The notes under the pieces: generated by a model
Databases searched by the model: none
Told to the model about the DNA's origin: nothing
Seen by the model: the letters and a program-made list of their open reading frames with translations, nothing else
NCBI GenBank assembly: GCA_023443225.1
Contig: JAEZVF010000058.1
Span: 85,120 to 149,119 of the forward strand
DNA: 64,000 bases
Source: Bacillota bacterium
GTDB lineage: Bacteria > Bacillota > Clostridia > Lachnospirales > Lachnospiraceae
Reading direction: 5' to 3'
Position numbers and translations under genes: made by a program
Shown here: in pieces, positions 36,450 through 45,127 of the stretch
How the letters are laid out: each line of letters opens with the position of its first letter
Numbering within the stretch: position 1 is the stretch's first letter

Positions 36450-37364
36450 TTATTTTGAATACTCTTCAATAATTCCATCTAAATCATTTATATTTTGAAG
36501 ATTTATTGCAAAATCCGAATCATCATACATTAGTTTTAAATCTCTTTGTCTTCCTAACCAACCAGCTCCATCAATAAAATTGACGAACTTAACATTTTTA
36601 CGATTTCTTCTGTTATATTCATCAATTTTTAATCGGGCTTGATGTTCATCCCTTTGTTTTGTAGTTTGCCCACTACCAGTAGTAACCATATATGAAACTT
36701 CAATTAAAATTTTAGGATCATCAACACTTGGAATAATAAAATCAATATTTCTATCTATCCACGATACATTTTTTTCATGCACATATGTTGTACCGTGTTT
36801 TGTACAATATGCATGTATCTCCTTCTCTAATATAGCTTCTACCTTATCTCCAACTGCATTACTGTATATCCCCTCAAATGACGGTTTAATAAACTGTTTT
36901 AAAGCAGCTTTCGTAGTGAGCATTTTTAACCGTTTTGAATCAATTACTACCTGGTCTAAAATGAATTTTGGAATTTTGTCCGTATATAAACTCTTACTTT
37001 TTCCATTGATCATAAGATCACAAACTGCATCCATATACTTTTTTTCTTTAATCATTTTATTACGAATCGCGCTAATCGTCCATTCAGATGAAAAATAATC
37101 CTTATTCATCCTACGGATCATAGAAACTATTCTTCGAAATCTTTCTTCGGAAATCCCCAATACACTGGTCAGGTTTTGTAAGGAATCCTTTTCATTCTTA
37201 ATATACGTTTCAAGACCAGTTACTGTATCTACATTTTTTAAATTCTTTTTAATATTAGAAATCATAAGATCTTGTTTCTTTTCCATATCTATTTCAAGGT
37301 CTTTATCAACATAAAATGATGATACTGATTTTTTAAAATCATCATAACTCTTTTTAACAACCAT
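36450..37364 (-). CDS. Probable type II restriction endonuclease, DpnII-like
   Basis: 304 residues. A helical N-terminal half precedes a PD-(D/E)xK-like core: NIDFIIP...KILIEVSYMVTTGSGQ (about residues 208-236), then FIDGAGW and a C-terminal NINDLDGII. The order IEV-x-Y-x4-GSG, DGxGW, NINDL resembles what I remember of R.DpnII and its relatives; no search was possible. AGGAGAGAGC precedes the ATG and the gene starts 19 bp after the NgoBV-like endonuclease. No N6-adenine methylase is adjacent, so its protection is unexplained unless the C5-methylase operon covers it. Confidence 0.6.
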   Translation of the reverse strand: MVVKKSYDDFKKSVSSFYVDKDLEIDMEKKQDLMISNIKKNLKNVDTVTGLETYIKNEKDSLQNLTSVLGISEERFRRIVSMIRRMNKDYFSSEWTISAIRNKMIKEKKYMDAVCDLMINGKSKSLYTDKIPKFILDQVVIDSKRLKMLTTKAALKQFIKPSFEGIYSNAVGDKVEAILEKEIHAYCTKHGTTYVHEKNVSWIDRNIDFIIPSVDDPKILIEVSYMVTTGSGQTTKQRDEHQARLKIDEYNRRNRKNVKFVNFIDGAGWLGRQRDLKLMYDDSDFAINLQNINDLDGIIEEYSK

Positions 37365-37383
37365 TTTGCTCTCTCCTAATTCG

Positions 37384-38094
37384 CTATACGCCTTTAATAT
37401 AAGCCATGATGCGATTACTCATGTCATTTCCCGAATATCTTTCATATTCCACAATAACGTTATCTAGCCACGTCTTAGATACTTTTGTTTGATTGCTCTC
37501 GCTTAGATGCGTTTTATACAATGCAGCCACAAACTCTTCTTTACAAGTAAAAGGTTTCAAATTACCTCTACTATTTTCTTTCCAATTCGCAGGTCTTATA
37601 TTATAAATTTGTCCTTTTTTTCTTTGACACTTAAGTGCAAAATCCTGTGCTGGCCCCGTGATTTCCCACACTTTTTTACACCACATATCTTTGATTGAAA
37701 TGTTCCCGTCGTCGTCACTAATGTACGAGAAAATAAGATAATCACTATCTAATCTCCAAGGTTTTTCTCTTAAAGAATCTACATAACCAAAATAATTAGC
37801 AACATCAAAAGCTGCATTTCTCGTTGCATAATATGTTTTCATCTCACATAATGCTGTAGTATCTGATTCTGTTAAATAAAAATCTGGAAATGTTTGACCA
37901 GTTGCACTTCTAAAGTAAATATCATTATCACGTAAAAATTGCCCTAACCATTCCTGCAAAGCATTTCCAATTATATCATTTTGTTTTATTTTTACTTCAG
38001 TTCCATTCAATGACATTTTGATTTGACCGATAGCCTCTCCAATATTATTTTCTTTTAGCAATTCAATAATTTCACTAGCCGTAACGTATCTCAC
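37384..38094 (-). CDS. Type II restriction endonuclease, NgoBV/NlaIV-like
   Basis: About 236 residues from the GTG at 38092-38094 with AAGGGG upstream; the longer frame to 38142 has no ribosome site. The core is TGQTFPDFYLTES...CEMKTYYA (about residues 64-86), a canonical PD-x(n)-ExK active site. It is followed by FDVANYFGYVDSLREKPWRLDSDYLIF and IYNIRPANW, which match the NgoBV family as I recall it. Relatives cut GGNNCC, so that is the predicted target (inference). It lies 85 bp behind the C5-methylase gene in the same operon. Confidence 0.8.
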   Translation of the reverse strand: MRYVTASEIIELLKENNIGEAIGQIKMSLNGTEVKIKQNDIIGNALQEWLGQFLRDNDIYFRSATGQTFPDFYLTESDTTALCEMKTYYATRNAAFDVANYFGYVDSLREKPWRLDSDYLIFSYISDDDGNISIKDMWCKKVWEITGPAQDFALKCQRKKGQIYNIRPANWKENSRGNLKPFTCKEEFVAALYKTHLSESNQTKVSKTWLDNVIVEYERYSGNDMSNRIMAYIKGV

Positions 38095-38179
38095 AAACTG
38101 ACACCCCTTTCCATAATATTCATATTTTATCATATAATGCAATTTATTGCATTAAAAAAACAGTTACCATCAAGGATTT

Positions 38180-39649
38180 TTAACTTTCCTTGATAGCAAC
38201 TGCTAATTTTTCTGCAATAGCGGAAATGACTGGCACACATACTGTATTACCAAGAAGATCAAATGCCTCGTTCTCCTTAAGTATGCTTAGATCATATGTA
38301 TCAGGATCATATCCACATAATTTCTGCCCTTCACGAATTGTTAATCGCCTAATTCCTTGTCCATCTACTACTCCTAATTTTGATACGTCCATGGCTACAA
38401 GTGTAGGTACTAAGTCATTTGGATCTAATATCTTTGAAAACTCAAATGATAGCTTCCCTGCTACAATATTATATCCTCTAGGTTTTTCCAAATCAGGCTT
38501 TCTTTCTCCTTCTACTAATGCTTTGGGATGTTCAAATGTCAGATAACCTTTATCCACTAAGTCATCTAACATATTTTGTAAATCCTTTTTATTATAAAAT
38601 GTCTTAATTTGTTCAACTGTCAAAGGCATTCCATCCATCCATTTTATTCCGATTTCTTCAGCCCACTTTTTCTTTCTTCGTTCCTTAAGTAATAAATTTA
38701 AAAGCTCTCTCTGATCTCTTGTAGTTTTTCCTTTTAAATCTATATCCCATGAATGTATATTTTCAGTTCCACCTCTTTTATCTTTTATTGATTTTCCAAG
38801 AATTTCTTCAGTAGAAAAGTTAGATAACAAGCTCTTAGTGAATTTACTTCTTACTGTAGGCAAACCATGCTCCATAATGTCCCCAAAAGTTGCTGTGCTT
38901 ATATCAAATTTATCCAAATCTATCATCTGCTTTAAAGTTCCAACAATATATATTCGTTTTCGACTCTGAGCTAAACCAAAATGCTGCGAATCCAACACCT
39001 TCCAATTTACCTTATATCCCAATTTCTTAAGTTTAGAAATAATAACCTTTAATGTATTACCTTTATCATGGTTAACAAGTCCCTCTACATTTTCAAGTAG
39101 GAATGCTTTAACAGGTTTCCCCGCCTTATTTTTTTCACTTATAATTCTTTCTATTTCAAAAAACAGGGTGCCTCTTGTATCTGAAAATCCTAAGCCTTTC
39201 CCTGCCGAACTAAAAGGTTGGCAAGGAAACCCCGCTAGTAAAACATCAAAATCAGGAATATCCTTAGTCTGTATTTGTGTTATATCCCCATATATTTTTT
39301 CATTTCCAAAGTGATTTTGATAAGCTTTAATTGCATATTTTTTTATTTCAGAAGTAAATACACATTTAGCATGCAATCCACGCTTTTCTAATCCTTGTTC
39401 AAACCCTAATCTGATCCCCCCCAAACCTGCAAATAAATCAATGACTCTAACCGTTTCCTGTGCCACTTCTTTCTGTCTCTCCAATTCTAATGAAATTAAA
39501 TTTGCGCATCTTTCAGAAAAAGAAGAACCAACACCGAAAAATTCAATCTCCTCTTGCTGTTCTTGTGTTAAATATACCTTATATCCAACTTTTTTTTCTT
39601 CTTTAGGAACAGCTTTTCTTCCAGCATGTTTAGGTCTTTCTGCAATCAT
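38180..39649 (-). CDS. DNA (cytosine-5) methyltransferase with N-terminal DNA-binding extension
   Basis: About 489 residues from the ATG at 39647-39649 (GGAGG eight bases ahead). C5-methylase motifs in order: VIDLFAGLGGIRLGFE (I), GFPCQPFSSAGK (IV, catalytic Cys), ENVEGL (VI), QSRKRIYIVG (VIII), and GNTVCVPVISAIAEKL (X). The first 60 residues (AGRKAVPKEEKKVGYKVYLTQEQ...) look like a small DNA-binding domain and may autoregulate the operon. The target-recognition part contains an inserted helical segment (about 345-385). It is the cognate methylase of the NgoBV-like endonuclease, with predicted target GGNNCC. Confidence 0.92.
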   Translation of the reverse strand: MIAERPKHAGRKAVPKEEKKVGYKVYLTQEQQEEIEFFGVGSSFSERCANLISLELERQKEVAQETVRVIDLFAGLGGIRLGFEQGLEKRGLHAKCVFTSEIKKYAIKAYQNHFGNEKIYGDITQIQTKDIPDFDVLLAGFPCQPFSSAGKGLGFSDTRGTLFFEIERIISEKNKAGKPVKAFLLENVEGLVNHDKGNTLKVIISKLKKLGYKVNWKVLDSQHFGLAQSRKRIYIVGTLKQMIDLDKFDISTATFGDIMEHGLPTVRSKFTKSLLSNFSTEEILGKSIKDKRGGTENIHSWDIDLKGKTTRDQRELLNLLLKERRKKKWAEEIGIKWMDGMPLTVEQIKTFYNKKDLQNMLDDLVDKGYLTFEHPKALVEGERKPDLEKPRGYNIVAGKLSFEFSKILDPNDLVPTLVAMDVSKLGVVDGQGIRRLTIREGQKLCGYDPDTYDLSILKENEAFDLLGNTVCVPVISAIAEKLAVAIKES

Positions 39650-39876
39650 CTTATCATCCTCCATATTACTTATAGAATATCATTATTTTTTACATTTTAC
39701 AACCCTCTAAATTAATTTTTTGCGGAACCAAACCCTCTTTATTATATTTAAAATGAAATATCTATACCTTCAAATTAACTTGTGATTAATTAAACCTTAC
39801 GAAAAATCTAATCTTTTTCCACTAGATCTATCTAGTAATATTTTAAATTTTCTCATGATTTTTTATTTCTATTAAA

Positions 39877-39985
39877 AGGTACTGTTTAGAATGATAGCAA
39901 AAAATGTACTCAAAATTCCCCTGTGATAGCATTTCGTATATTCACTTTTCCAAGTGATAGTAAATTGTGCACTCACAAAAATCAT
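39877..39985 (-). mobile_element. Possible relic of an IS21-type element end
   Basis: On the minus strand this segment contains spaced imperfect repeats: GTGCACAATTTACTATCACTT, AATGCTATCACAG and GAGTACATTTTTTGCTATCAT. Series of such terminal repeats occur at IS21-family ends. No transposase remains. The rest of the 39.65-40.1 kb gap is AT-rich with no gene. Confidence 0.35.
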
Positions 39986-40057
39986 CGAACCCAGACCACA
40001 GTAAGCTCTTTTAGATCACAAATAAAAATTTTTCTTTCTTATCTGCTCTATATGTGT

Positions 40058-40085
40058 TACAATACAAATGTATCTGTCAGATACA
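40058..40085 (+). promoter_or_regulatory. Promoter -10 and palindromic operator of the XRE-HerA operon
   Basis: A -10-like TACAAT (40058-40063) is preceded 17 bp upstream by a poor -35 (TTTCTT). The perfect 17-bp palindrome TGTATCTGTCAGATACA (40069-40085) covers the expected start site. Its position fits autorepression by the XRE protein encoded directly downstream. Confidence 0.65.
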
Positions 40086-40109
40086 AAAGTATATGAAAGA
40101 GGTGCTGAT

Positions 40110-40655
40110 ATGACAGTTGGCGAAAAAATAAGAGCTTATCGAACTCTCCGAGGTGTTTCGCAGAAAACACTCGGAGAACTTGCAGACATGAATGAAGTGA
40201 CCATAAGAAAATACGAAGCCGGTGACAGGAATCCAAAACCCGACCAGCTTCTTAAAATCGCCAATGCATTTGGCGTAAGTATTAATTTGTTTATGGATTT
40301 TGATATAGAAACAGTTTCAGACGTGCTGTCCCTTATTTTTAAGATGGACGAGCAGGTAGATTTAGAATTTCAGGGAAAGAAAAACTCCAAGGGTGTGATT
40401 GATCCAAAGACATTGACTTTGCGATTCAATCATCTACAGATAAATGAAAGACTGGCAAAATGGGCTCAAGCCAAAGCAGCTTTGCAGAAAACGATTGATT
40501 CTAGGAATGAATTTGGAAGTGATGAGGAATATCATGCTGAAGTAGCTGAATTGATGGAAATGTGTGAACGGATAAAACAGAGTTTGGTGGATAGTAATTT
40601 GCTGGTGAAGAAGGGCTCTAACGGAAACTCTATTCAATCATTTATATTGGATTAA
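40110..40655 (+). CDS. XRE-family transcriptional regulator (controller of HerA-like gene)
   Basis: 181 residues from the ATG at 40110 (AGAGGTGCTGAT in front). An upstream ATG at 40068 overlaps the operator and lacks a ribosome site. The N-terminal helix-turn-helix is VSQKTLGELADMNEVTIRKYE (about residues 16-36). The rest is a helical domain with RFNHLQINERLAKWAQAKAAL. It is followed 26 bp later by the HerA-like gene. It is the presumed repressor of this two-gene operon through the palindrome at 40069-40085. Confidence 0.88.
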   Translation: MTVGEKIRAYRTLRGVSQKTLGELADMNEVTIRKYEAGDRNPKPDQLLKIANAFGVSINLFMDFDIETVSDVLSLIFKMDEQVDLEFQGKKNSKGVIDPKTLTLRFNHLQINERLAKWAQAKAALQKTIDSRNEFGSDEEYHAEVAELMEMCERIKQSLVDSNLLVKKGSNGNSIQSFILD

Positions 40656-40681
40656 AATGTTGGGGGGAAACAGGAATAATT

Positions 40682-42916
40682 ATGCGTGAAAAATTATCAC
40701 AAAAACAAAGATTAGTAACAGCCTTTATATATTTAATTGCTATAATGTTGACATTCAATACGTTAGGAGGCGGTCTAAGTAGCATTTTCGACCAAAATAA
40801 CGATTCAAGTATTTGGTTCTATTCTGGGATACTTTTAATCATAATGGGTAAATATGTAACTGAACCATATTTTTCTACTCCCACAGACACTTTTGCTAAT
40901 AGTATCTCCTTGATTTTAGTTTTGATAACAGTAGATGATAAGACAAAATTATGGGGATATCACTTTTTACTAATTTACTCAATTTTCCTTATTATTCTCA
41001 GTTTGATACACATGATATTCAAAGATATTAATGACAAGTTTAAAAACATAACCTATTTTTTATTAAAAAATATTGGTTCATCAACAATCATATTTTCGTT
41101 GGTATATTTGTTTTCAAGCTATTCCTACTTTGCGAGTGATATCTTTCTCAAATCTCATAATATTTGTATGTTTGTTTCCGCCATTACTCTTTGGATTTGC
41201 ATAGTGTTTTTTGATATTGTTGGTAAAATTATTTTGAAAATAGTTACCTTATTATCCTTATTTATAAATAAAAGCCCGCAAGACTTTATAGGTATTTCAA
41301 TAAAATCTGATAACGAGAACCGCTATACGGTAGAAGTTGAAAAAAACAGTAAAAATATTTATGAATACAAAAATTCAAATTGCAAGATTGTTTTAGTCAA
41401 GACTGATTCAGACAGTTACTGCATCGGTATTATTGTAAAATGCAGATTCTTACTGGATAAGTTATGGCTAGATATACTTTTACTTCACACAGACAATCAG
41501 CCCTTAAAAATAAATAAACAAAATCTCTCTCTCGTTGGAATGGACATCTTATTTGATGAGCAAATTGGCTCTACACGAATACTAAATCTCGACTCAATTG
41601 AAGATTCAATAAAATTAAAAATCGAACAAAGCTATGAATATAATAACTGTGAAAATTTCATTGGTTTTATTTTGCCTGATTCAAATATCAATATTATCCG
41701 ATTTAGTCTTTTAAATAACTCATCATCTAAAATAAAAGACGGCGCAATAATTTGTACAAAGATATTTAATTATAATGTTCTTTACCAAGTTATAAATGGA
41801 ACTACCAAAGAAGAATCTATTAATTCTGCCAGTGACTTTGGATATATTAATGGCATTGCACGAAAACTTGGTGTCTACGATTATTATAATAATGAGCTTA
41901 CAGTTGTAAAATGGATACCTAATATGGGCGAATCTGTATATCTATGTGATACTAAAGATGCTTCTGATTTACATGAATTGGCGAAAACTGCAATTGGTCG
42001 TTTACCTGGTACAGATATGAAAGTTCCTTTAGCTGATATCAATTCATTGGTTACCCACAATACCGCAATTATGGGAATTCTTGGAGTTGGCAAGTCTTGC
42101 TTAACATTTGAATTAATCAAAAAAATAGTCGATGCCGGTATAAAAGTCATTTGCATAGACATTACAAACCAATATTCGAGTGATAAAGGACTATCAAAAT
42201 ATATAGATGATAAAATAATCATAAATGAATTTTGCCAAGCATACTTAGATAATTGGAAAAATACTGCCGAAACTACTGGTGCTAAAGATAAGCCCAATGA
42301 ATGGGGAAATTTATCGAACTATAGTGGTAAAATTAAATATGGGATATCATGTTTCTTATCAAAACCAGATTCAAATGTCCTCATCATAAACCCAGATAAC
42401 CATGTTGTAAAAAAAGCTGCCAGTACATTCAATATCACATCTCTTTCTGAGGTATCATTGGTGGAGAAGACGAAAATTATTTCAGAAAATCTTCTTGAAG
42501 CTTGTATGGAATTAGGACAAACTGACACAGCTCGATGCTGTATTGTTTTTGAAGAAGCGCACTCATTGACTCCCGAATGGAATTCTATCGTGAATTCAGG
42601 CGATGAGAAACATTCAAATGGTATATCAAAAGTAATTTTACAAGGAAGAAAATTCGGTTTAGGTTGTATATTAATAACGCAAAGAACTGCCAATGTTACA
42701 AAGAGTATATTGAATCAATGTAATACTATTTTTGCCCTTAGAGTATTTGATGATACTGGTAAAACATTTCTAGAAAATTATATTGGCAAAGATTACTCTG
42801 ATACCTTGCCTACACTAGAAGAGCGACATACCATAGCTATAGGAAAAGGTATTGGTCTTAAGCAGCCAGTAATTCTCCAGTTAAATGACACCAAATATAT
42901 TCAATTAGAAAATTAG
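40682..42916 (+). CDS. Membrane-anchored HerA/FtsK-like ATPase
   Basis: 744 residues. The first 200 contain about six hydrophobic helices. A beta-rich region follows (about 205-440), similar in place to the HerA barrel domain. The ATPase core has Walker A ILGVGKSCLTFEL (about 463-475), Walker B CCIVFEEAHSL (about 615-625), and RKFGLGCILITQRTANVTKSILNQCNT, typical of HerA/VirB4-type translocases. Soluble HerA proteins pair with nucleases such as NurA or SIR2 in defence; here the partner is not adjacent, and the protein is membrane-bound. GGGGGGAAACAGGAATAATT precedes the ATG. It is the last gene of the putative island. Confidence 0.8.
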   Translation: MREKLSQKQRLVTAFIYLIAIMLTFNTLGGGLSSIFDQNNDSSIWFYSGILLIIMGKYVTEPYFSTPTDTFANSISLILVLITVDDKTKLWGYHFLLIYSIFLIILSLIHMIFKDINDKFKNITYFLLKNIGSSTIIFSLVYLFSSYSYFASDIFLKSHNICMFVSAITLWICIVFFDIVGKIILKIVTLLSLFINKSPQDFIGISIKSDNENRYTVEVEKNSKNIYEYKNSNCKIVLVKTDSDSYCIGIIVKCRFLLDKLWLDILLLHTDNQPLKINKQNLSLVGMDILFDEQIGSTRILNLDSIEDSIKLKIEQSYEYNNCENFIGFILPDSNINIIRFSLLNNSSSKIKDGAIICTKIFNYNVLYQVINGTTKEESINSASDFGYINGIARKLGVYDYYNNELTVVKWIPNMGESVYLCDTKDASDLHELAKTAIGRLPGTDMKVPLADINSLVTHNTAIMGILGVGKSCLTFELIKKIVDAGIKVICIDITNQYSSDKGLSKYIDDKIIINEFCQAYLDNWKNTAETTGAKDKPNEWGNLSNYSGKIKYGISCFLSKPDSNVLIINPDNHVVKKAASTFNITSLSEVSLVEKTKIISENLLEACMELGQTDTARCCIVFEEAHSLTPEWNSIVNSGDEKHSNGISKVILQGRKFGLGCILITQRTANVTKSILNQCNTIFALRVFDDTGKTFLENYIGKDYSDTLPTLEERHTIAIGKGIGLKQPVILQLNDTKYIQLEN

Positions 42917-42937
42917 TATCAAACTAGAATCACACGC

Positions 42938-43002
42938 AAAAAACAACGCTACAACCCCTGCTTTTACTGGGCTGTAGCGTTTCTTCATGTTATTCCCACT
43001 CA
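42938..43002 (-). terminator. guaA terminator and 3' end (putative integration site)
   Basis: The inverted repeat AACGCTACA / TGTAGCGTT with a short loop lies just after the guaA stop (42990-42992) on the minus strand and also closes the HerA gene from the other side. The whole 65-bp block recurs at 36255-36319. The 3' end of guaA (GAGTGGGAATAA) is a well-known integration point for genomic islands. Confidence 0.8.
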
Positions 43003-44525
43003 ATCGTAGCCGGTGGTTTCCCGGTAACATCGTAGCAGATTCTATTTACATGTTTTACTTCATTTACAATTCTATTTGATACCTTTCCAAGAAGCTCCCA
43101 AGGTAACTCGGCAAATTCTGCGGTCATAAAGTCCGTTGTCGTTACTGCCCTTAACGCTACCGTATAGTCATAGGTTCTTTCATCCCCCATAACACCTACG
43201 GAACGAAGGTTTGTGAGAACTGCAAAGTACTGGCCGATACTTCTGTCAAGTCCTGCATTGGCAATCTCTTCACGGAATATGGCGTCAGCTTCTTGAACGA
43301 TTTTAACTTTGTCCGGGGTGATGTCACCGATGATTCGGATGGCAATACCTGGACCTGGGAAAGGCTGTCTAAATACTAACTTTTCTGGGATGCCAAGCTC
43401 TAAACCAGCTTTTCTTACTTCGTCTTTGAATAAGTCGCGAAGTGGTTCGATAATTTCTTTGAAATCCACATAGTCTGGTAAACCGCCAACATTGTGATGG
43501 CTCTTGATTACTGCGGATTTGCCTAAACCACTTTCAATTACATCCGGATAGATGGTTCCTTGTACCAGGTAGTCAACGACTCCTATCTTCTTTGCCTCTT
43601 CTTCGAATACACGGATGAACTCTTCACCAATGATTTTTCTCTTGGTTTCCGGATCGGATACTCCTGCTAATTTATCATAAAACCTTTGCTGTGCATTGAC
43701 TCGAATAAAGTTAACGTCGAATTGTTCGGTAAATACTTTTTCTACTTCATCACCTTCGTTCTTACGTAATAAACCATGATCTACGAAGATACAAGTTAAT
43801 TGTTTCCCTACTGCTTTGCTGACCATAACAGCTGCAACGGAGGAATCAACACCACCGGATAAAGCACACAATACTTTTTTGTCACCAATCTTCTCTTTTA
43901 ATGTTTGAACAGATTGCACGGCGAAAGAATCCATCTTCCAATCACCAGCACAGCCACAGATTTGATATAAGAAATTATAAAGCATTTTGGAGCCTTCTTG
44001 AGTATGAACTACTTCTGGATGGAACTGAACGCCATATAGATTTTGAGAAGGGTTTTCAAATGCCGCAACTGGGCAGGTAGGGGAATCTGCTGATATTACA
44101 AATCCTTCTGGTAATGCTTCGATATAATCAGTGTGACTCATCCAGCATATAGATTTCTCAGTTACATCTTTAAATAATTTAGAGTTATTTTGTACAGTTA
44201 CTTCCATCTTACCATACTCACGAACCGGTGCTTTGGATACTTTACCATTCAGCAAGTAAGTCATAAGTTGTGCTCCATAACATATACCCAGTACAGGAAT
44301 TCCTAACTCAAACATTGCCTTATCACAGCTTGCAGCATCCTCTGCATATACACTGTCAGGTCCTCCGGTAAAGATAATACCTTTCGGCTGAATTTCCTTA
44401 ATTCTTTCGATGCTTGTACTACAAGGTAGAACTTCACAATATACATTGCTCTCTCTAACTCTTCTGGCTATCAATTGGTTATATTGACCACCAAAATCCA
44501 GGACGATTACAATTTCCTTATCCAC
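42990..44525 (-). CDS. guaA: GMP synthase (glutamine-hydrolysing)
   Basis: 511 residues, the normal length. The class I amidotransferase domain has GICYGAQL (catalytic Cys, about residue 82) and FHPEV. The ATP-pyrophosphatase domain has LSGGVDSSVAA (about 220). The C-terminal dimerisation domain ends in PPATIEWE. It converts XMP to GMP with glutamine. No purine riboswitch is visible upstream. Its last 13 bases form one border of the putative island. Confidence 0.97.
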   Translation of the reverse strand: MDKEIVIVLDFGGQYNQLIARRVRESNVYCEVLPCSTSIERIKEIQPKGIIFTGGPDSVYAEDAASCDKAMFELGIPVLGICYGAQLMTYLLNGKVSKAPVREYGKMEVTVQNNSKLFKDVTEKSICWMSHTDYIEALPEGFVISADSPTCPVAAFENPSQNLYGVQFHPEVVHTQEGSKMLYNFLYQICGCAGDWKMDSFAVQSVQTLKEKIGDKKVLCALSGGVDSSVAAVMVSKAVGKQLTCIFVDHGLLRKNEGDEVEKVFTEQFDVNFIRVNAQQRFYDKLAGVSDPETKRKIIGEEFIRVFEEEAKKIGVVDYLVQGTIYPDVIESGLGKSAVIKSHHNVGGLPDYVDFKEIIEPLRDLFKDEVRKAGLELGIPEKLVFRQPFPGPGIAIRIIGDITPDKVKIVQEADAIFREEIANAGLDRSIGQYFAVLTNLRSVGVMGDERTYDYTVALRAVTTTDFMTAEFAELPWELLGKVSNRIVNEVKHVNRICYDVTGKPPATIEWE

Positions 44526-44743
44526 TCGTTTTTCCTCCTAATAGATGCTTCTTTCTTTATATTGGCCACTTTTGCCTTTATTATGATTACTTTAATATAC
44601 ATAGAACCATTTTACAACATTTTTTTTACTTACACCAGTACAAAATATTCGATTATGAAAGCAAGAATTATACAATGTAACTATATTTTTACCCAATGTA
44701 GAGAATTTATGAAGGCCATGGTTACCATTGTTTTGTTAGTTAT

Positions 44744-44807
44744 CATGTGCTAGATAGCATGTATTAGGTTGCATGTATTAGTTGGATGTGCTAGATTGCA
44801 TGTGTTC
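44744..44807. repeat. 14-bp degenerate tandem repeat upstream of guaA
   Basis: About 4.6 copies of a unit like CATGTATTAGGTTG (CATGTGCTAGATAG, CATGTATTAGGTTG, CATGTATTAGTTGG, ATGTGCTAGATTG, CATGTGTTCG). Non-coding; lies 220 bp upstream of guaA. Confidence 0.75.
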
Positions 44808-44887
44808 GTAATGACATTCAAATGCAACCATATAGATTAAAAATCTCTTAAATGCTATCTACACGCAAATGCCTTTAAATAAATTTA

Positions 44888-44979
44888 AGCTGTTACCTAA
44901 ATAAGTTCTTTGAGAACAATAGAGAGTACAATATACTCATATACTCATGTTCTCAATTCACTTATATCTTGTAACAGCT
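44888..44979. other. Large imperfect stem-loop between guaA and yfbR
   Basis: The outer arms AGCTGTTAC / GTAACAGCT (44888-44896, 44971-44979) enclose ATAAG / CTTAT and GAGAACA / TGTTCTC, nested in order around a loop of about 30 nt. It could be a structured transcript or an operator array; no promoter is evident. Confidence 0.6.
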
Positions 44980-44987
44980 CATAATAT

Positions 44988-45119
44988 TTCTTATCTTACT
45001 TTCCAACTAGATCACATTAATTCTTATCTTATTCTCTAACTAGCTCATAATCGTTCTTATCTTATTTTCTAATTATCTCATAATCGCTCTTATGTTATTT
45101 TCTAACTAGCTCATAATGA
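44988..45119. repeat. 33-bp tandem repeat, four copies, at the 3' end of yfbR
   Basis: Units start at 44988, 45021, 45054 and 45087. The consensus begins TTCTTATCTTATTTTCTAAC and ends in CTCATAATCG. A decayed fifth copy runs into the yfbR stop. All frames contain stops, so it is not coding. There are no spacers, so it is not a CRISPR array. Confidence 0.9.
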
Positions 45120-45127
45120 TCCTTAAC

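Noticed and set aside
36255..43002. Integrase or recombinase of the putative island
   Set aside because: I looked in both strands between the repeats and found none; therefore mobility is not claimed.
44526..44700. Purine riboswitch before guaA
   Set aside because: I see no conserved purine-aptamer sequences or three-way junction; the same applies to the PurF-like gene.
44988..45119. 33-bp repeats as a CRISPR array
   Set aside because: The units are directly adjacent with no spacers and there are no cas genes.
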